Shown: positions 8,989 through 17,227, counted from the first letter of the stretch. The stretch is DNA of 64,000 nt from Pontibacter diazotrophicus (GCF_003367245.1 NZ_QRGR01000020.1:90988-154987), one strand, 5' to 3'. Numbers and translations are program-made. The notes: a model not told the origin generated them from the letters alone.

Positions 8989-9387
8989 CTAAGGCGATAC
9001 ATTTTGTGGGGCTGGCTCTTCCTGCTCGGCCACCTCGGCATGTGCCGTGCTGGTAGGGGCATAGGCGTACGTGTGTTGTGCCACCTCCCGCCTCTTTTTG
9101 GAAAATCTGGAATAACCAAAAATAGTTATCCCTAACCCGATAGGAATAAAGGCAAGTCCTACTCCAATATAAAAAGGGTCATCCTCAAAAACTTTAATGA
9201 AGGTAAGCCCCGCCAGCACCATCGCCGTGCCCGTGCGCATATAAGACAGGAAAGTTCGCTCATTCGCCAGTTTCGTACGCTCCATGGCCAGCTTGTCCCG
9301 CATTTCCAGGTTTTGCTTTTCCTGTACTTTTAGCCTCTTCTTTATCTTTTTCTTTGCTCTTCCGAGAAGCAGTGATCTTATACTCAT
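8989..9387 (-). CDS. DUF202 family membrane protein (YidH-like)
   Basis: I start it at the ATG giving MSIRSLLLGRAKKKIKKRLK. The frame stays open to 9426, but the extra residues (MLYPSPPPFVHFC) look like non-coding leader. After a basic, coiled-coil-like segment comes the DUF202 core: LAMERTKLANERTFLSYMRT, then two membrane helices (TGTAMVLAGLTFIKVF and FYIGVGLAFIPIGLGITIF). The C-terminus is a polar tail (HAEVAEQEEPAPQNVSP). The family is a small inner-membrane protein of unknown function. It lies alone between uvrA and the amylase, and a long perfect hairpin lies 116 bp upstream of its start. Confidence 0.8.
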   Translation of the reverse strand: MSIRSLLLGRAKKKIKKRLKVQEKQNLEMRDKLAMERTKLANERTFLSYMRTGTAMVLAGLTFIKVFEDDPFYIGVGLAFIPIGLGITIFGYSRFSKKRREVAQHTYAYAPTSTAHAEVAEQEEPAPQNVSP

Positions 9388-9502
9388 GCAGAAGTGTACG
9401 AAAGGAGGCGGGGAAGGGTAAAGCATCTTTTTGCCTACATCGGGCTTTGTTTTTCTGTCAACTTACACGAAGTCTGCAACTCAACCGGATGCCACACATA
9501 AG

Positions 9503-9562
9503 TAGCGCACCATACACCAGTAGCAGGCATCTTAAGTCGTGCTACTGGTGTATGGTGCGCTA
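9503..9562. repeat. Perfect 23-bp inverted repeat (long hairpin) after the amylase gene
   Basis: Arms 9503-9525 and 9540-9562 are perfectly complementary over 23 bp around a 14-nt loop. It lies 20 bp beyond the amylase stop codon. There is no T-run on the amylase strand after the stem (CTTATGTG), so it is not a standard intrinsic terminator, although it could stabilise the mRNA 3' end. Compare the similar hairpin at 25645-25701. Confidence 0.8.
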
Positions 9563-9582
9563 AAATATTCAGCTAAATTTCC

Positions 9583-10956
9583 TTACTGCACCTGTAATAT
9601 TCTGGCCCAGCATGCCGGCACTTCGTCTATTTGCACCTGTCCGTTCCGAACGCTGAACTGTTGTTGCGGCTCCAGCAGGTCAACCAGTGTGCGCCCATCA
9701 GGCTCCTCCACCTTTAGAGAAAGATTGACTGGCGTACTGGCAGCGTTCACTATTACTATGAGATGTTCTTCTTTCGTGCGCCGGGCAAAGGCAAGTTGCT
9801 CGTGCGCGACGTGCACCTGCTTATAGCTACCATACTTCAAGGCTGCATGCTTTTTACGAATGCCGGCTAAACGACTGATGGTATCTGCCAATGCCGGGTG
9901 AGGCTTCTGCTCCAGTGCTTCCGGCTGGAGCAGCTTCGGGCGCAGTGGCGCATCACTGTCAGGCAGCTTGGTGCCGCTGATTCCCCATTCGCTGCCATAG
10001 TAAATAGAGGGTACGCCGGGCATGGTAAAGAGCAGGATATGGAGCGGGTAGAGGTGCGTTGGGTTCTGTAGGGTGCTGGCAATCCGGTTTACGTCGTGGT
10101 TATCGGCAAAGGAGTAAAGCGGTAGATTTTTATAAATGCCCTGCTCTCCAAACAGCCGGTTGAGCGAGTGCGCCAGTTCAAAGTAGTTCTTATCGTTGTG
10201 GCTGGAGAAAAGGCCTTTGTAGCACTCGTAATTGGTGGTGGAGTCGAGCATCTCCGGGTTTGCCCAGCGGCGGTAATCCCCGTGTATCACTTCGCCTAAG
10301 AGCCAGAAATCGGCCTGCAGCCCATGGCAGAAGCCAGCCAGGTCGCGGAGGAAGGTGAGGTCCATCACGTCAGCGGCATCCAGGCGCAGGCCGTCTATTT
10401 CAAACTCATCCTTCCACATTTGTATGGCAGAGAAGAGGTGGGCACGGACGTCCGGATGATCGAGGTTCAGTTTGACCAGGATATGGTGTCCGTTCCAACC
10501 CTCGTAAGCAAAGGCATCGCCGTAGGGGCTGCTCCGGCTAAAGTCTACGCCAGCGAACCAATCGCGGTACGGAGAGTTTTCACCATTGGCCAGCAGGTCA
10601 CGGAAAGCCCAGAAGTCGCGGCCCACGTGGTTGAACACCCCATCCAGAATTACCTTGATGCCATTGGCGTGCAATTGTACGATAAGTTCTTTTAGCGTGT
10701 CATTTGTTCCCAACCTGCAGTCGACGGTGAAGTAATCGGCGGTATCATAACCATGTGTGCCGGACTCGAATACAGGCCCGAGGTAAAGTGCGTTGCAGCC
10801 TAAGTTTTTTATGTGTGAAATCCAGTTATGGACGGCTTCTAATCGTGGCGCTGCCGGAGATGCGAAGTCATTATGAGAAGGGGCTCCACACAGGCCCAGT
10901 GGGTAGATATGGTAGAAGATGGCTTCTGAAGCCCATGAGGCTGCTATATGTTTCAT
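9583..10956 (-). CDS. GH13 alpha-amylase family glycosidase
   Basis: 457-residue GH13 enzyme cleaving or transferring alpha-1,4/1,6 glucosides. The (beta/alpha)8 motifs are intact: DGVFNHVG (region I), GLRLDAAD with nucleophile Asp193, LLGEVIHG with acid/base Glu222, and FADNHD with stabiliser Asp288. The C-terminal beta domain ends in VPACWARILQVQ. There is no signal peptide, so it is cytoplasmic and acts on imported or stored maltodextrin; the preferred substrate cannot be read from sequence. The TetR gene lies 72 bp upstream on the same strand. A -7 box and a perfect palindrome lie in that gap, so the enzyme is probably repressed by the TetR protein or its relative. Confidence 0.92.
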   Translation of the reverse strand: MKHIAASWASEAIFYHIYPLGLCGAPSHNDFASPAAPRLEAVHNWISHIKNLGCNALYLGPVFESGTHGYDTADYFTVDCRLGTNDTLKELIVQLHANGIKVILDGVFNHVGRDFWAFRDLLANGENSPYRDWFAGVDFSRSSPYGDAFAYEGWNGHHILVKLNLDHPDVRAHLFSAIQMWKDEFEIDGLRLDAADVMDLTFLRDLAGFCHGLQADFWLLGEVIHGDYRRWANPEMLDSTTNYECYKGLFSSHNDKNYFELAHSLNRLFGEQGIYKNLPLYSFADNHDVNRIASTLQNPTHLYPLHILLFTMPGVPSIYYGSEWGISGTKLPDSDAPLRPKLLQPEALEQKPHPALADTISRLAGIRKKHAALKYGSYKQVHVAHEQLAFARRTKEEHLIVIVNAASTPVNLSLKVEEPDGRTLVDLLEPQQQFSVRNGQVQIDEVPACWARILQVQ

Positions 10957-10980
10957 TATTACGTTCTATTTTGATTGTAC

Positions 10981-11003
10981 ATACCGTTCGGTATACAAAG
11001 GTA
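10981..11003 (-). promoter_or_regulatory. Amylase promoter -7 box overlapped by a candidate TetR operator
   Basis: On the amylase strand TACCTTTG (plus 11003-10996) is followed two bases later by the perfect palindrome ATACCG-AA-CGGTAT (plus 10994-10981), which would cover the transcription start. Six-bp arms around a 2-bp centre are normal for TetR-family operators, and a TetR gene lies directly upstream. Binding is inferred. Confidence 0.6.
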
Positions 11004-11028
11004 GAAAATAAAAGTGACTCTGTAAAAT

Positions 11029-11598
11029 TCAGGAGTAAATTCCATAAGAAAACTGCTGCAGCGCCTTCTTCACTGTCTCTGCGTTTAGCTCCACCTGGTG
11101 GTGGCTTGCCTGTACCACGTACGTGTTAATCATACCCAGGAAAGTGGCTGCATATACCTGGTGGCGGTCCCGCATGTTGCCGTGGTTTTTCGCCGCCTGC
11201 TGAAACAAAGTCTCCAACAGTTGGTGCTGCTCCCGGATGGCAGGTGTGATGACCTGTGAGGCTTCGCTTTCAGGGTTGCCATACCAGGCGGCAAGGTGCA
11301 TCTGGTAGAGGGTAGGCTCGCGCATGGCAAACTGAAAATAGCTCTCCACCACACGCTGCAGTGTCAGTGGCAGGTCCCCGTTGTAGGTTGCGGCCTCTTT
11401 TATTCTCGCCAGAAAAGGAGTGAACTGTTCCTGCATGAGCGCCTCCAGCACGCCGCGCTTGCTGCCGAAGTAGTGGTAAAGCGTTGGCTTCTTAATGCCT
11501 GCGGCTTCCACTATCTGCTGCACCCCCACGGCATCGTATCCTTTGGCGGCAAACAGGCTGAGGGAGCAATCTAATATAGTGGCGCGGTTATCAGACAT
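11029..11598 (-). CDS. TetR/AcrR family transcriptional regulator
   Basis: 189-residue one-domain repressor. The N-terminal helix-turn-helix is plain (ILDCSLSLFAAKGYDAVGV, then AGIKKPTLYHYFGSKRGVLE, residues about 8-50). The rest is a helical ligand-binding and dimerisation domain that names no ligand. It precedes the amylase gene on the same strand, with a 72-bp gap holding a -7 box and palindromic operator. This suggests it controls the downstream gene, possibly in response to a sugar-related signal. Whether it also controls itself is unknown: I found no matching palindrome upstream of its own start. Confidence 0.92.
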   Translation of the reverse strand: MSDNRATILDCSLSLFAAKGYDAVGVQQIVEAAGIKKPTLYHYFGSKRGVLEALMQEQFTPFLARIKEAATYNGDLPLTLQRVVESYFQFAMREPTLYQMHLAAWYGNPESEASQVITPAIREQHQLLETLFQQAAKNHGNMRDRHQVYAATFLGMINTYVVQASHHQVELNAETVKKALQQFSYGIYS

Positions 11599-11670
11599 CA
11601 GGAGGGTTTAATGTATTTGTACCCGAAGGTGGGTGTAGCAAAAATAAGGTAATTTCGGATCTTTTCCTCT

Positions 11671-11713
11671 AAAACAGAAAAGCAGACCCTGATAGGGCCT
11701 GCTTTTCTGTTTT
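11671..11713 (-). terminator. Terminator after the LOG family gene
   Basis: Arms 11671-11685 and 11699-11713 (AAAACAGAAAAGCAG and its complement) form a 15-bp stem with A/T runs at both ends. It lies 26 bp beyond the LOG gene stop and is usable in both directions. Confidence 0.8.
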
Positions 11714-11738
11714 AAGTATACCGAAATAGTGTATCGCG

Positions 11739-12602
11739 TTAGAAGTTTGGAGACAGCAGGTATTGGCTGTAGAAGTCGTCGATGATCTTAACAGCTTCAG
11801 AGGCGTCATCCACAATATGCACCAATTCCATGTCCTCGGGGCTGATGTTGTTTTCCACCTTCAGCATCACATTTTCCACCCATTCCATCAGGCCTCCCCA
11901 GAAAGAGCGGCCCACCAATACAATCGGGAAGGCACCAATTTTTCTTGTCTGAATGAGCGTGATCGCCTCAAACAGCTCATCCAGTGTTCCGAAACCGCCT
12001 GGCATCACGATAAAACCCTGCGCATACTTTACGAACATGACTTTGCGCACAAAGAAATAGTCGAAGTTGATGAGCTTATCAGAGTCGATATAAATGTTGT
12101 TAAACTGCTCGAACGGCAGCTGGATATTAAGACCAACAGACTTGCCACCCTCAGAGTGAGCGCCTTTGTTACCAGCCTCCATAATGCCCGGGCCACCACC
12201 CGTAATCACTCCATAGCCGTGGCGCACCAGCTTAGCGGCAATTTCCTCTGCCATCTGGTAATACTTGTGCGTGTTTTTAGTGCGGGCCGAACCGAAAATC
12301 GAAACGCAGGGGCCTATTTTAGCCAGCTTCTCAAAGCCCTCCACAAATTCAGACATTACTTTAAATATCTGCCAGGAGTCGGCGATTTTTATCTCGTTCC
12401 AGTCTTTGTCAACAAAAGCCTGGCGTATTCTTTTATCCTCATCAGAGGCAGGCGCCGCAGTAGACTCGCCACTTTCGCGCAAATCACTTACTGAACGTGC
12501 TTTGTTTTCGTTTACATCAGGTTTTAGAATCGTCTGTCCACTTCCCGTGTTCACGGTTTCCTCCTGCAGTTTTGTTTTACTCGTCTTTCTAAGTTTCGTC
12601 AT
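11739..12602 (-). CDS. LOG family protein (TIGR00730 Rossmann fold)
   Basis: The family is related to the cytokinin-activating enzyme LOG, which releases ribose 5-phosphate from nucleoside monophosphates, and was earlier called lysine decarboxylase-like. The catalytic motifs are intact: GGGPGIMEAGNKGA and PGGFGTLDELFE. An N-terminal region of about 75 residues is charged and low-complexity (TKLRKTSKTKLQEET to PASDEDKRIRQA), which makes the protein longer (287) than minimal LOG proteins (about 190). The Rossmann core starts near GPCVSIFGSARTKN. The physiological substrate in bacteria is usually unknown. The gene is monocistronic with a terminator behind it; the permease gene upstream is on the same strand, 126 bp away. 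Confidence 0.88.
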   Translation of the reverse strand: MTKLRKTSKTKLQEETVNTGSGQTILKPDVNENKARSVSDLRESGESTAAPASDEDKRIRQAFVDKDWNEIKIADSWQIFKVMSEFVEGFEKLAKIGPCVSIFGSARTKNTHKYYQMAEEIAAKLVRHGYGVITGGGPGIMEAGNKGAHSEGGKSVGLNIQLPFEQFNNIYIDSDKLINFDYFFVRKVMFVKYAQGFIVMPGGFGTLDELFEAITLIQTRKIGAFPIVLVGRSFWGGLMEWVENVMLKVENNISPEDMELVHIVDDASEAVKIIDDFYSQYLLSPNF

Positions 12603-12728
12603 AATTTATACATCTTCATCAGGAGCTAATGCTCCCCAGCACCTTTATAGCAGGCGCGTTTCGTATCAAAAATTCTTATACGGCCTGCAGCATTGTGAGG
12701 AGAACTACAGTAGCCTGGTAATTTTGGT

Positions 12729-13979
12729 TTATTTGGATCGGATGGCAATAACAGGGTCCAGGTTAGAGGCCAGAACAGCTGGAATGATACCTGAGAGCAT
12801 CCCTATCACGGCCGATACGCCAAGCCCCAGTATAATGTTGCTTGCTGAAAGTCCTACCGCCATCATGTCCTGCGGAATAAGCGTGAGCAGGAACACCAGC
12901 AGGATGCCGGCAGCGCCGCCTAACACACTCAGGAACACCGACTCAAACAAGAACTGAAACAGGATGAAATAGTTTTTGGCACCCAGTGACTTTTGTATCC
13001 CGATGATATTGGTCCGCTCTTTTACTGATACGAACATGATGTTGGCAATGCCGAACCCTCCTACAAGTATAGCGAAGCCTCCTATTACCCATCCGGCTAA
13101 ACCTACCACCTCAAAAAAACCGCTGATAGCCTGTGTGGCCATTTCAGGGCGGTTCATAGCAAAACTGTCCTCATCGCGGGGCCGCAGGCCGCGTATCGTG
13201 CGCATGATGCCGCGCGTCTCATACTCCAGTTCCAGTAGTCCGGGGTCATCCTCTCGGCCTTTTACCACAATAGTAGAACCTACGCCGTTGGGCCCGGTGG
13301 CGAACATTTTGCTATACGCCATATACGGCATCATGCCCATCTGGTCGAATGGCGGTCCGCCAAACAAGCTTTCTCCCTGCTTCTCGAAGACCCCGATAAT
13401 GCTAAACCGCTGGCCGCCTACTTTAATCTGCTGCCCTATTGGTTCCTGCCTGGGGAAGAGCGTTTCGGCTACTTCGCTTCCGATAATGATGACGTTCCGG
13501 CCCGCGTCTACCTCCTGTGGTATAAAATAGCGGCCTCTCTCAACAGGCACCTCCATCACATTATTAAACTGGTAAGATACACCCATCAAAGTGGCATCGC
13601 TGAAGCTGTTGTTGCCACTCTTAAAGGTATTGCTTCCCCTGTCAGAGAAGATGGCGATACCATCATCCATGGTGAGGCGCCGCTCCAGCTGGCGAAATTC
13701 CCGGATGGTAGGCTCCGGACGCTGAAAATATTTCCACCAGGGATATCCCCCCCCTCCGAAAGCCCATGGCCATTTCTGAACATAGATAACTTTTTCACCT
13801 ATAAAGCTCATACTATCCCGTACGTTACGCTCCAGTGAGTCTACCAGCGTAAACACAGAGATAATGGCGAAGATACCGATGGTTACCCCCAGCAGGGAAA
13901 GAAAAGTGCGCAGCATGTTTGCCCGAAGCGCCTGCCACGCAAACCGAAAGCTTTCTGCTACAAGGCGGATGTATATCAT
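12729..13979 (-). CDS. MacB/FtsX-type ABC transporter permease
   Basis: 416-residue permease with the MacB topology. It has one N-terminal membrane helix (MLRTFLSLLGVTIGIFAIISV), a periplasmic MacB core domain of about 210 residues, and three C-terminal helices (GWVIGGFAILVGGFGIANIM, FESVFLSVLGGAAGILLVFL, ASNIILGLGVSAVIGMLSGI). The EAGF-like coupling helix VKERTNIIGIQKSLGAK and the ending DPVIAIRSK are typical. Such permeases export lipopeptides, macrolides or lipoproteins, or transmit mechanical force. No ATP-binding partner is adjacent, so it must pair with an ATPase encoded elsewhere. It is divergent from queA across a 191-bp shared promoter region. Confidence 0.92.
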   Translation of the reverse strand: MIYIRLVAESFRFAWQALRANMLRTFLSLLGVTIGIFAIISVFTLVDSLERNVRDSMSFIGEKVIYVQKWPWAFGGGGYPWWKYFQRPEPTIREFRQLERRLTMDDGIAIFSDRGSNTFKSGNNSFSDATLMGVSYQFNNVMEVPVERGRYFIPQEVDAGRNVIIIGSEVAETLFPRQEPIGQQIKVGGQRFSIIGVFEKQGESLFGGPPFDQMGMMPYMAYSKMFATGPNGVGSTIVVKGREDDPGLLELEYETRGIMRTIRGLRPRDEDSFAMNRPEMATQAISGFFEVVGLAGWVIGGFAILVGGFGIANIMFVSVKERTNIIGIQKSLGAKNYFILFQFLFESVFLSVLGGAAGILLVFLLTLIPQDMMAVGLSASNIILGLGVSAVIGMLSGIIPAVLASNLDPVIAIRSK

Positions 13980-14053
13980 AGTTTTTTTCTAAGTCAGGTT
14001 ATAAAGGGTCTAAGTAATTTCCTTAAAAGTAATAAATATTCGGCCAAACTGAG

Positions 14054-14061
14054 TAAATTTG
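14054..14061 (+). promoter_or_regulatory. -7 box (TAAATTTG) upstream of queA
   Basis: TAAATTTG matches TAnnTTTG and lies about 110 bp before queA in the divergent gap. No convincing -33 element is seen at the right distance. Confidence 0.4.
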
Positions 14062-14170
14062 CGGCTTGATTTTTTGGTTTCTACAGAACGGGTATATATG
14101 AACCCCTATGGGTGGTTTAACTGTTAACGTATCAGAAGCAGAACACATTAAATACCGTAATATTTAATAT

Positions 14171-15217
14171 ATGAAATTATCCGAATTTAAATTCGACCTC
14201 CCTGAAGAATATTTAGCCACTCACCCCTCCGCAAACCGCGATGAGTCCCGTATGATGGTAGTGCACCGCGACTCGGGAAAGATTGAGCACCGCGTTTTCA
14301 AAGACATCCTGGAGTACTTTGACGAAGGCGACGTGATGGTGGTGAACGATACAAAAGTATTTCCGGCACGCCTTTATGGCAACAAAGAGAAAACAGGCGC
14401 TAAAATAGAAGTATTCCTGTTGCGTGAGCTAAACAAAGACATTCACCTGTGGGATGTGCTGGTAGACCCTGCCCGTAAAATCCGTGTAGGAAACAAACTG
14501 TACTTTGGCGAAAGCGACCTGGTGGCCGAAGTAATCGACAACACCACATCCCGCGGCCGCACGATCAAGTTCCTGTTCGATGGCTCGGATGAGGAATTCT
14601 ACAAAGCCATCAACGATTTGGGCGAAACACCGCTTCCGAAGTACATCAAGCGTGAGGCCGAGCCTGAAGACCGGGAACGTTACCAGACAGTGTATGCCAA
14701 GAACGTAGGTGCCGTGGCTGCCCCTACTGCTGGTTTGCACTTTACAAAAGAAGTGTTGAAGCGCCTTGAAATAAAAGGTGTGGACGTTACTCCTCTGACG
14801 CTGCACGTTGGCTTAGGAACTTTCCGCCCGGTGGATGTGGAAGACCTGACGAAGCACAAAATGGACTCAGAAAACTTTATGGTTCCGGCAGAGACTGTAA
14901 GCATGGTTAACAATGCGCTTGATAACAAAAAGCGTGTAGTAGCTATTGGTACCACTACCATGCGGGCCCTTGAGTCTTCTGTGTCGGCTAATAACCGCTT
15001 GAAAGCGAACGAAGGCTGGACAGACCGTTTTATCTTCCCTCCGTACGATTTTAAAATTGCGAACTCACTGGTAACGAACTTCCACATGCCGGAGTCTACG
15101 CTGCTGATGATGACGGCTGCCTTTGGTGGATACGAGCTGATTATGGAAGCGTACCAGCAGGCTATTAAGGAGAAATACCGCTTCTTCAGCTACGGCGACG
15201 TAATGCTGGTGCTGTAG
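14171..15217 (+). CDS. queA: S-adenosylmethionine:tRNA ribosyltransferase-isomerase
   Basis: QueA moves the ribosyl part of SAM onto preQ1 in tRNA (position 34), forming epoxyqueuosine. The 348-residue protein matches the family end to end: MKLSEFKFDLPEEYLATHPS, MVVNDTKVFPARLYG, APTAGLHFT, TPLTLHVGLGTFRPV, FPPYDFKIANSLVTNFHMPE and FSYGDVMLVL at the C-terminus. It has normal length and is cytoplasmic. A hairpin 26 bp after the stop separates it from ispD, so it is probably transcribed alone. Confidence 0.97.
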   Translation: MKLSEFKFDLPEEYLATHPSANRDESRMMVVHRDSGKIEHRVFKDILEYFDEGDVMVVNDTKVFPARLYGNKEKTGAKIEVFLLRELNKDIHLWDVLVDPARKIRVGNKLYFGESDLVAEVIDNTTSRGRTIKFLFDGSDEEFYKAINDLGETPLPKYIKREAEPEDRERYQTVYAKNVGAVAAPTAGLHFTKEVLKRLEIKGVDVTPLTLHVGLGTFRPVDVEDLTKHKMDSENFMVPAETVSMVNNALDNKKRVVAIGTTTMRALESSVSANNRLKANEGWTDRFIFPPYDFKIANSLVTNFHMPESTLLMMTAAFGGYELIMEAYQQAIKEKYRFFSYGDVMLVL

Positions 15218-15243
15218 TAGCTGCCAGATAAATCTTTTAAAAA

Positions 15244-15270
15244 ATGCCCCGGCCACTCAAGTCGGGGCAT
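15244..15270 (+). terminator. Terminator after queA
   Basis: ATGCCCCG (15244-15251) pairs with CGGGGCAT (15263-15270), followed by CTTGTTTTAT and preceded by an A-rich run. Confidence 0.75.
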
Positions 15271-15296
15271 CTTGTTTTATACATGCTTCGCTCCTG

Positions 15297-15365
15297 AGAT
15301 ACATTCTCTAACTTTCTAACCTTTTAACTTTCTAACTCCCAAACCCTCTAACTCCCAAACTCCCC
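15297..15365 (+). repeat. CTAAC/CCAAAC-rich low-complexity leader before ispD
   Basis: The 5' leader consists of short degenerate repeats such as CTAACTTT and CTCTAACTCCCAAAC, with no G in about 50 bp. It runs directly into the ispD start codon, so it is probably transcribed as an unstructured leader. A similar CTA-rich stretch lies at 43755-43785. Confidence 0.6.
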
Positions 15366-16043
15366 ATGTCTCAACTTCCGGAATATGCAATCATAGTGGC
15401 AGGCGGCTCAGGCAGCCGGATGCAGCACGAGGTGCCCAAGCAATTTATAGAGGTGGCTGGCAAGCCCATCCTGATGCATACCATAGAGCGGTTTTATGAG
15501 TATAACCCTGACTTGCGCCTGATTGTGGTGCTACCGCAGCAGCAACTGAATACATGGCGCGACCTCTGCCGAAAACACGGCTTCAAAATCTTCCATATGG
15601 CGGTAGCAGGCGGAGCAACACGGTTTGGCTCTGTTAAGAATGGCCTGGATGCGGTGCAGGGAGAGGGGCTGGTGGCGGTGCACGATGGCGTGAGGCCGTT
15701 TGTGGAAACAACTACTATTAAAGCCGCTTTCGAGGCAGCCGCAGTACATGGCAGTGCCGTTGTGGCGGTATCGCCCAAAGACTCCATCAGGGAGCTCACA
15801 CCGGAGGGAAACCAGGCTGTGCCGCGGGCCAACTATAAGCTGGTGCAAACGCCACAGTGTTTCCGGACAGGTATACTGCGCAGGGCTTATGAACAAGCGG
15901 AACAGGAGCATTTCACGGACGATGCCTCGGTGGTAGAGCAGTTAGGGGAGAAGATTGTGCTGGTAGAAGGGAGTTACCGCAACATCAAAATAACAACTCC
16001 GGAAGACCTTGTATTGGCGGAGGCTTTTGCAAAGGAGCAGTAG
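15366..16043 (+). CDS. ispD: 2-C-methyl-D-erythritol 4-phosphate cytidylyltransferase
   Basis: Third step of the MEP pathway: MEP plus CTP gives CDP-ME for isoprenoid synthesis. The 225-residue protein has the nucleotidyltransferase loop AGGSGSRMQHEVPKQF near residue 12, VHDGVRPFV with the metal-binding Asp, and the C-terminal ITTPEDLVLAEA block. The length is standard. There is no ribosome-binding purine run; the leader is the CTAAC-rich stretch. It is convergent with the ABC ATPase gene. No other MEP gene is in the window. Confidence 0.96.
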   Translation: MSQLPEYAIIVAGGSGSRMQHEVPKQFIEVAGKPILMHTIERFYEYNPDLRLIVVLPQQQLNTWRDLCRKHGFKIFHMAVAGGATRFGSVKNGLDAVQGEGLVAVHDGVRPFVETTTIKAAFEAAAVHGSAVVAVSPKDSIRELTPEGNQAVPRANYKLVQTPQCFRTGILRRAYEQAEQEHFTDDASVVEQLGEKIVLVEGSYRNIKITTPEDLVLAEAFAKEQ

Positions 16044-16083
16044 CCGCTATAAGGCTCATTTTCCTTGAGCGGCTGCATTACAA

Positions 16084-16101
16084 GTGAGTCTGGAGACTCA
16101 C
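16084..16101. repeat. Perfect palindrome between ispD and the ABC ATPase gene
   Basis: GTGAGTCT-GG-AGACTCAC is a perfect 8-bp-arm palindrome. A second small palindrome CCGGT-TAGAT-ACCGG follows about 15 bp later. There is no T-run, so a simple terminator is unlikely; it could be a small dispersed repeat. Confidence 0.45.
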
Positions 16102-16181
16102 GCCCACTGTGCGTCACCGGTTAGATACCGGCGCCAGTAAAGAGGTCTTCTGTCTTTAATCTAGTGCCTTTTTTCTAAGTT

Positions 16182-16907
16182 TTACAGCACCGGCTGTCGC
16201 CCTGCTTCCAGAAAGGCCTGATTGGCCTGTACGGATTCGGGTGTGATGGCTTCCAAAGTTGGTGCAGGCTTGGAGAGGTTGAGGAGGTAACCTTGCAGCT
16301 GTGGCAGGTTCTGCAGGTCGTGGGTAATGCAGAGCACCGTTTTCTTCTGCTGGTGCACCCACTGCTGTAGTAGATTAAACACCTGATTTTTATAGTACAC
16401 GTCGAGCTGCTGCGTCGGCTCGTCCAGCAGGTTTATAGCAGCGTCCTGTAGTATGAGCTGTGCCAGCCACACCAGTTGCTGTTCGCCACCGGAAAGTGTC
16501 GTAAAGTCATGGTCGATGAGGTGGGAGAGCTGCAGTTGCGCGAGTGTTTGAGCGGCCAGTTCGTAATCAGCGGCATTGTAGTTCTGGAAAAATCGCTTTT
16601 TCCGGAACAGCCCCATCACCACGAGGTCGTGTACTTTGATGGGGAAGCCAACAGTATTCTTTTGAGGAAGGTAGGAGAGCAGGCCCTGTTCTGTCGCGTC
16701 AGCGAGTTGCTTCAGGTCTTTGCCCTGCACCAGCAGTTGCCCTTCGTAAGCAACCTTCTGCTGAAAGGCCTTAAAGAACGTAGTTTTACCAGCGCCGTTA
16801 TGCCCTATAATGGCGATAAAAGTGGGGGCTGGTACAGAAAAAGAAAGGTTGCGGATAAGGACGCGCTGTCCGTAGCCCGCAACCAGGTTTTTTACTTCAA
16901 TGATCAA
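16182..16907 (-). CDS. ABC transporter ATP-binding protein (metal/siderophore type)
   Basis: 241-residue ATPase with Walker A GHNGAGKTTFFKAF, Q-loop YLPQKN, signature LSGGEQQLVWLAQ, Walker B INLLDEPTQQLD and switch ITHDLQNL. The closest families are the FecE/ZnuC/MntB-like ATPases for iron complexes or divalent metals, but the permease and binding protein are not adjacent, so the cargo is open. The only usable start at this position is TTG (encoding the initiator before IIEVKNLVAGYG). A TATGAATT-rich, partly self-complementary stretch of about 90 bp lies upstream, between this gene and the DUF2795 gene. Confidence 0.9.
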   Translation of the reverse strand: MIIEVKNLVAGYGQRVLIRNLSFSVPAPTFIAIIGHNGAGKTTFFKAFQQKVAYEGQLLVQGKDLKQLADATEQGLLSYLPQKNTVGFPIKVHDLVVMGLFRKKRFFQNYNAADYELAAQTLAQLQLSHLIDHDFTTLSGGEQQLVWLAQLILQDAAINLLDEPTQQLDVYYKNQVFNLLQQWVHQQKKTVLCITHDLQNLPQLQGYLLNLSKPAPTLEAITPESVQANQAFLEAGRQPVL

Positions 16908-17005
16908 GCTTAAATCAATTATGAACTACAAATTATGAGTTATGAATTACAGACAGTTTCAAGATAAACCATTCATAATTCTTAATTCATCATTCATAAC
17001 TAATC

Positions 17006-17227
17006 TTAGTACTCGTCTTCGTTAAACATGAAATCCTCTTTGGTAGGATAGTCAGGCCAGATTTCTTCGATGTTCTCGTAAGGCTGTCCGTCGTCCTCAA
17101 GGGCTTGCAGGTTCTCTACAACTTCCATTGGGGCACCTGAGCGAATAGAAAAATCGATAAGTTCATCTTTAGTGGCTGGCCAAGGTGCGTCCTCCAGATA
17201 TGATGCTAATTCTAGTGTCCAGTACAT
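17006..17227 (-). CDS. DUF2795 family protein
   Basis: 73-residue small acidic protein, MYWTLELASYLEDAPWPATK to FMFNEDEY. The start is fixed by the ATG at 17227, which is preceded by GGAGAAAATACT, one of the few purine-rich ribosome-binding-like sequences in the window. The longer open frame to 17296 is hydrophobic leader-like sequence and is less likely. The family is short and of unknown function, found widely in Bacteroidota. Confidence 0.8.
   Translation of the reverse strand: MYWTLELASYLEDAPWPATKDELIDFSIRSGAPMEVVENLQALEDDGQPYENIEEIWPDYPTKEDFMFNEDEY

Noticed and set aside
11763..12957. Two overlapping plus-strand frames (243 and 230 codons)
   Set aside because: Antisense to the LOG family gene and the permease gene; no motifs.
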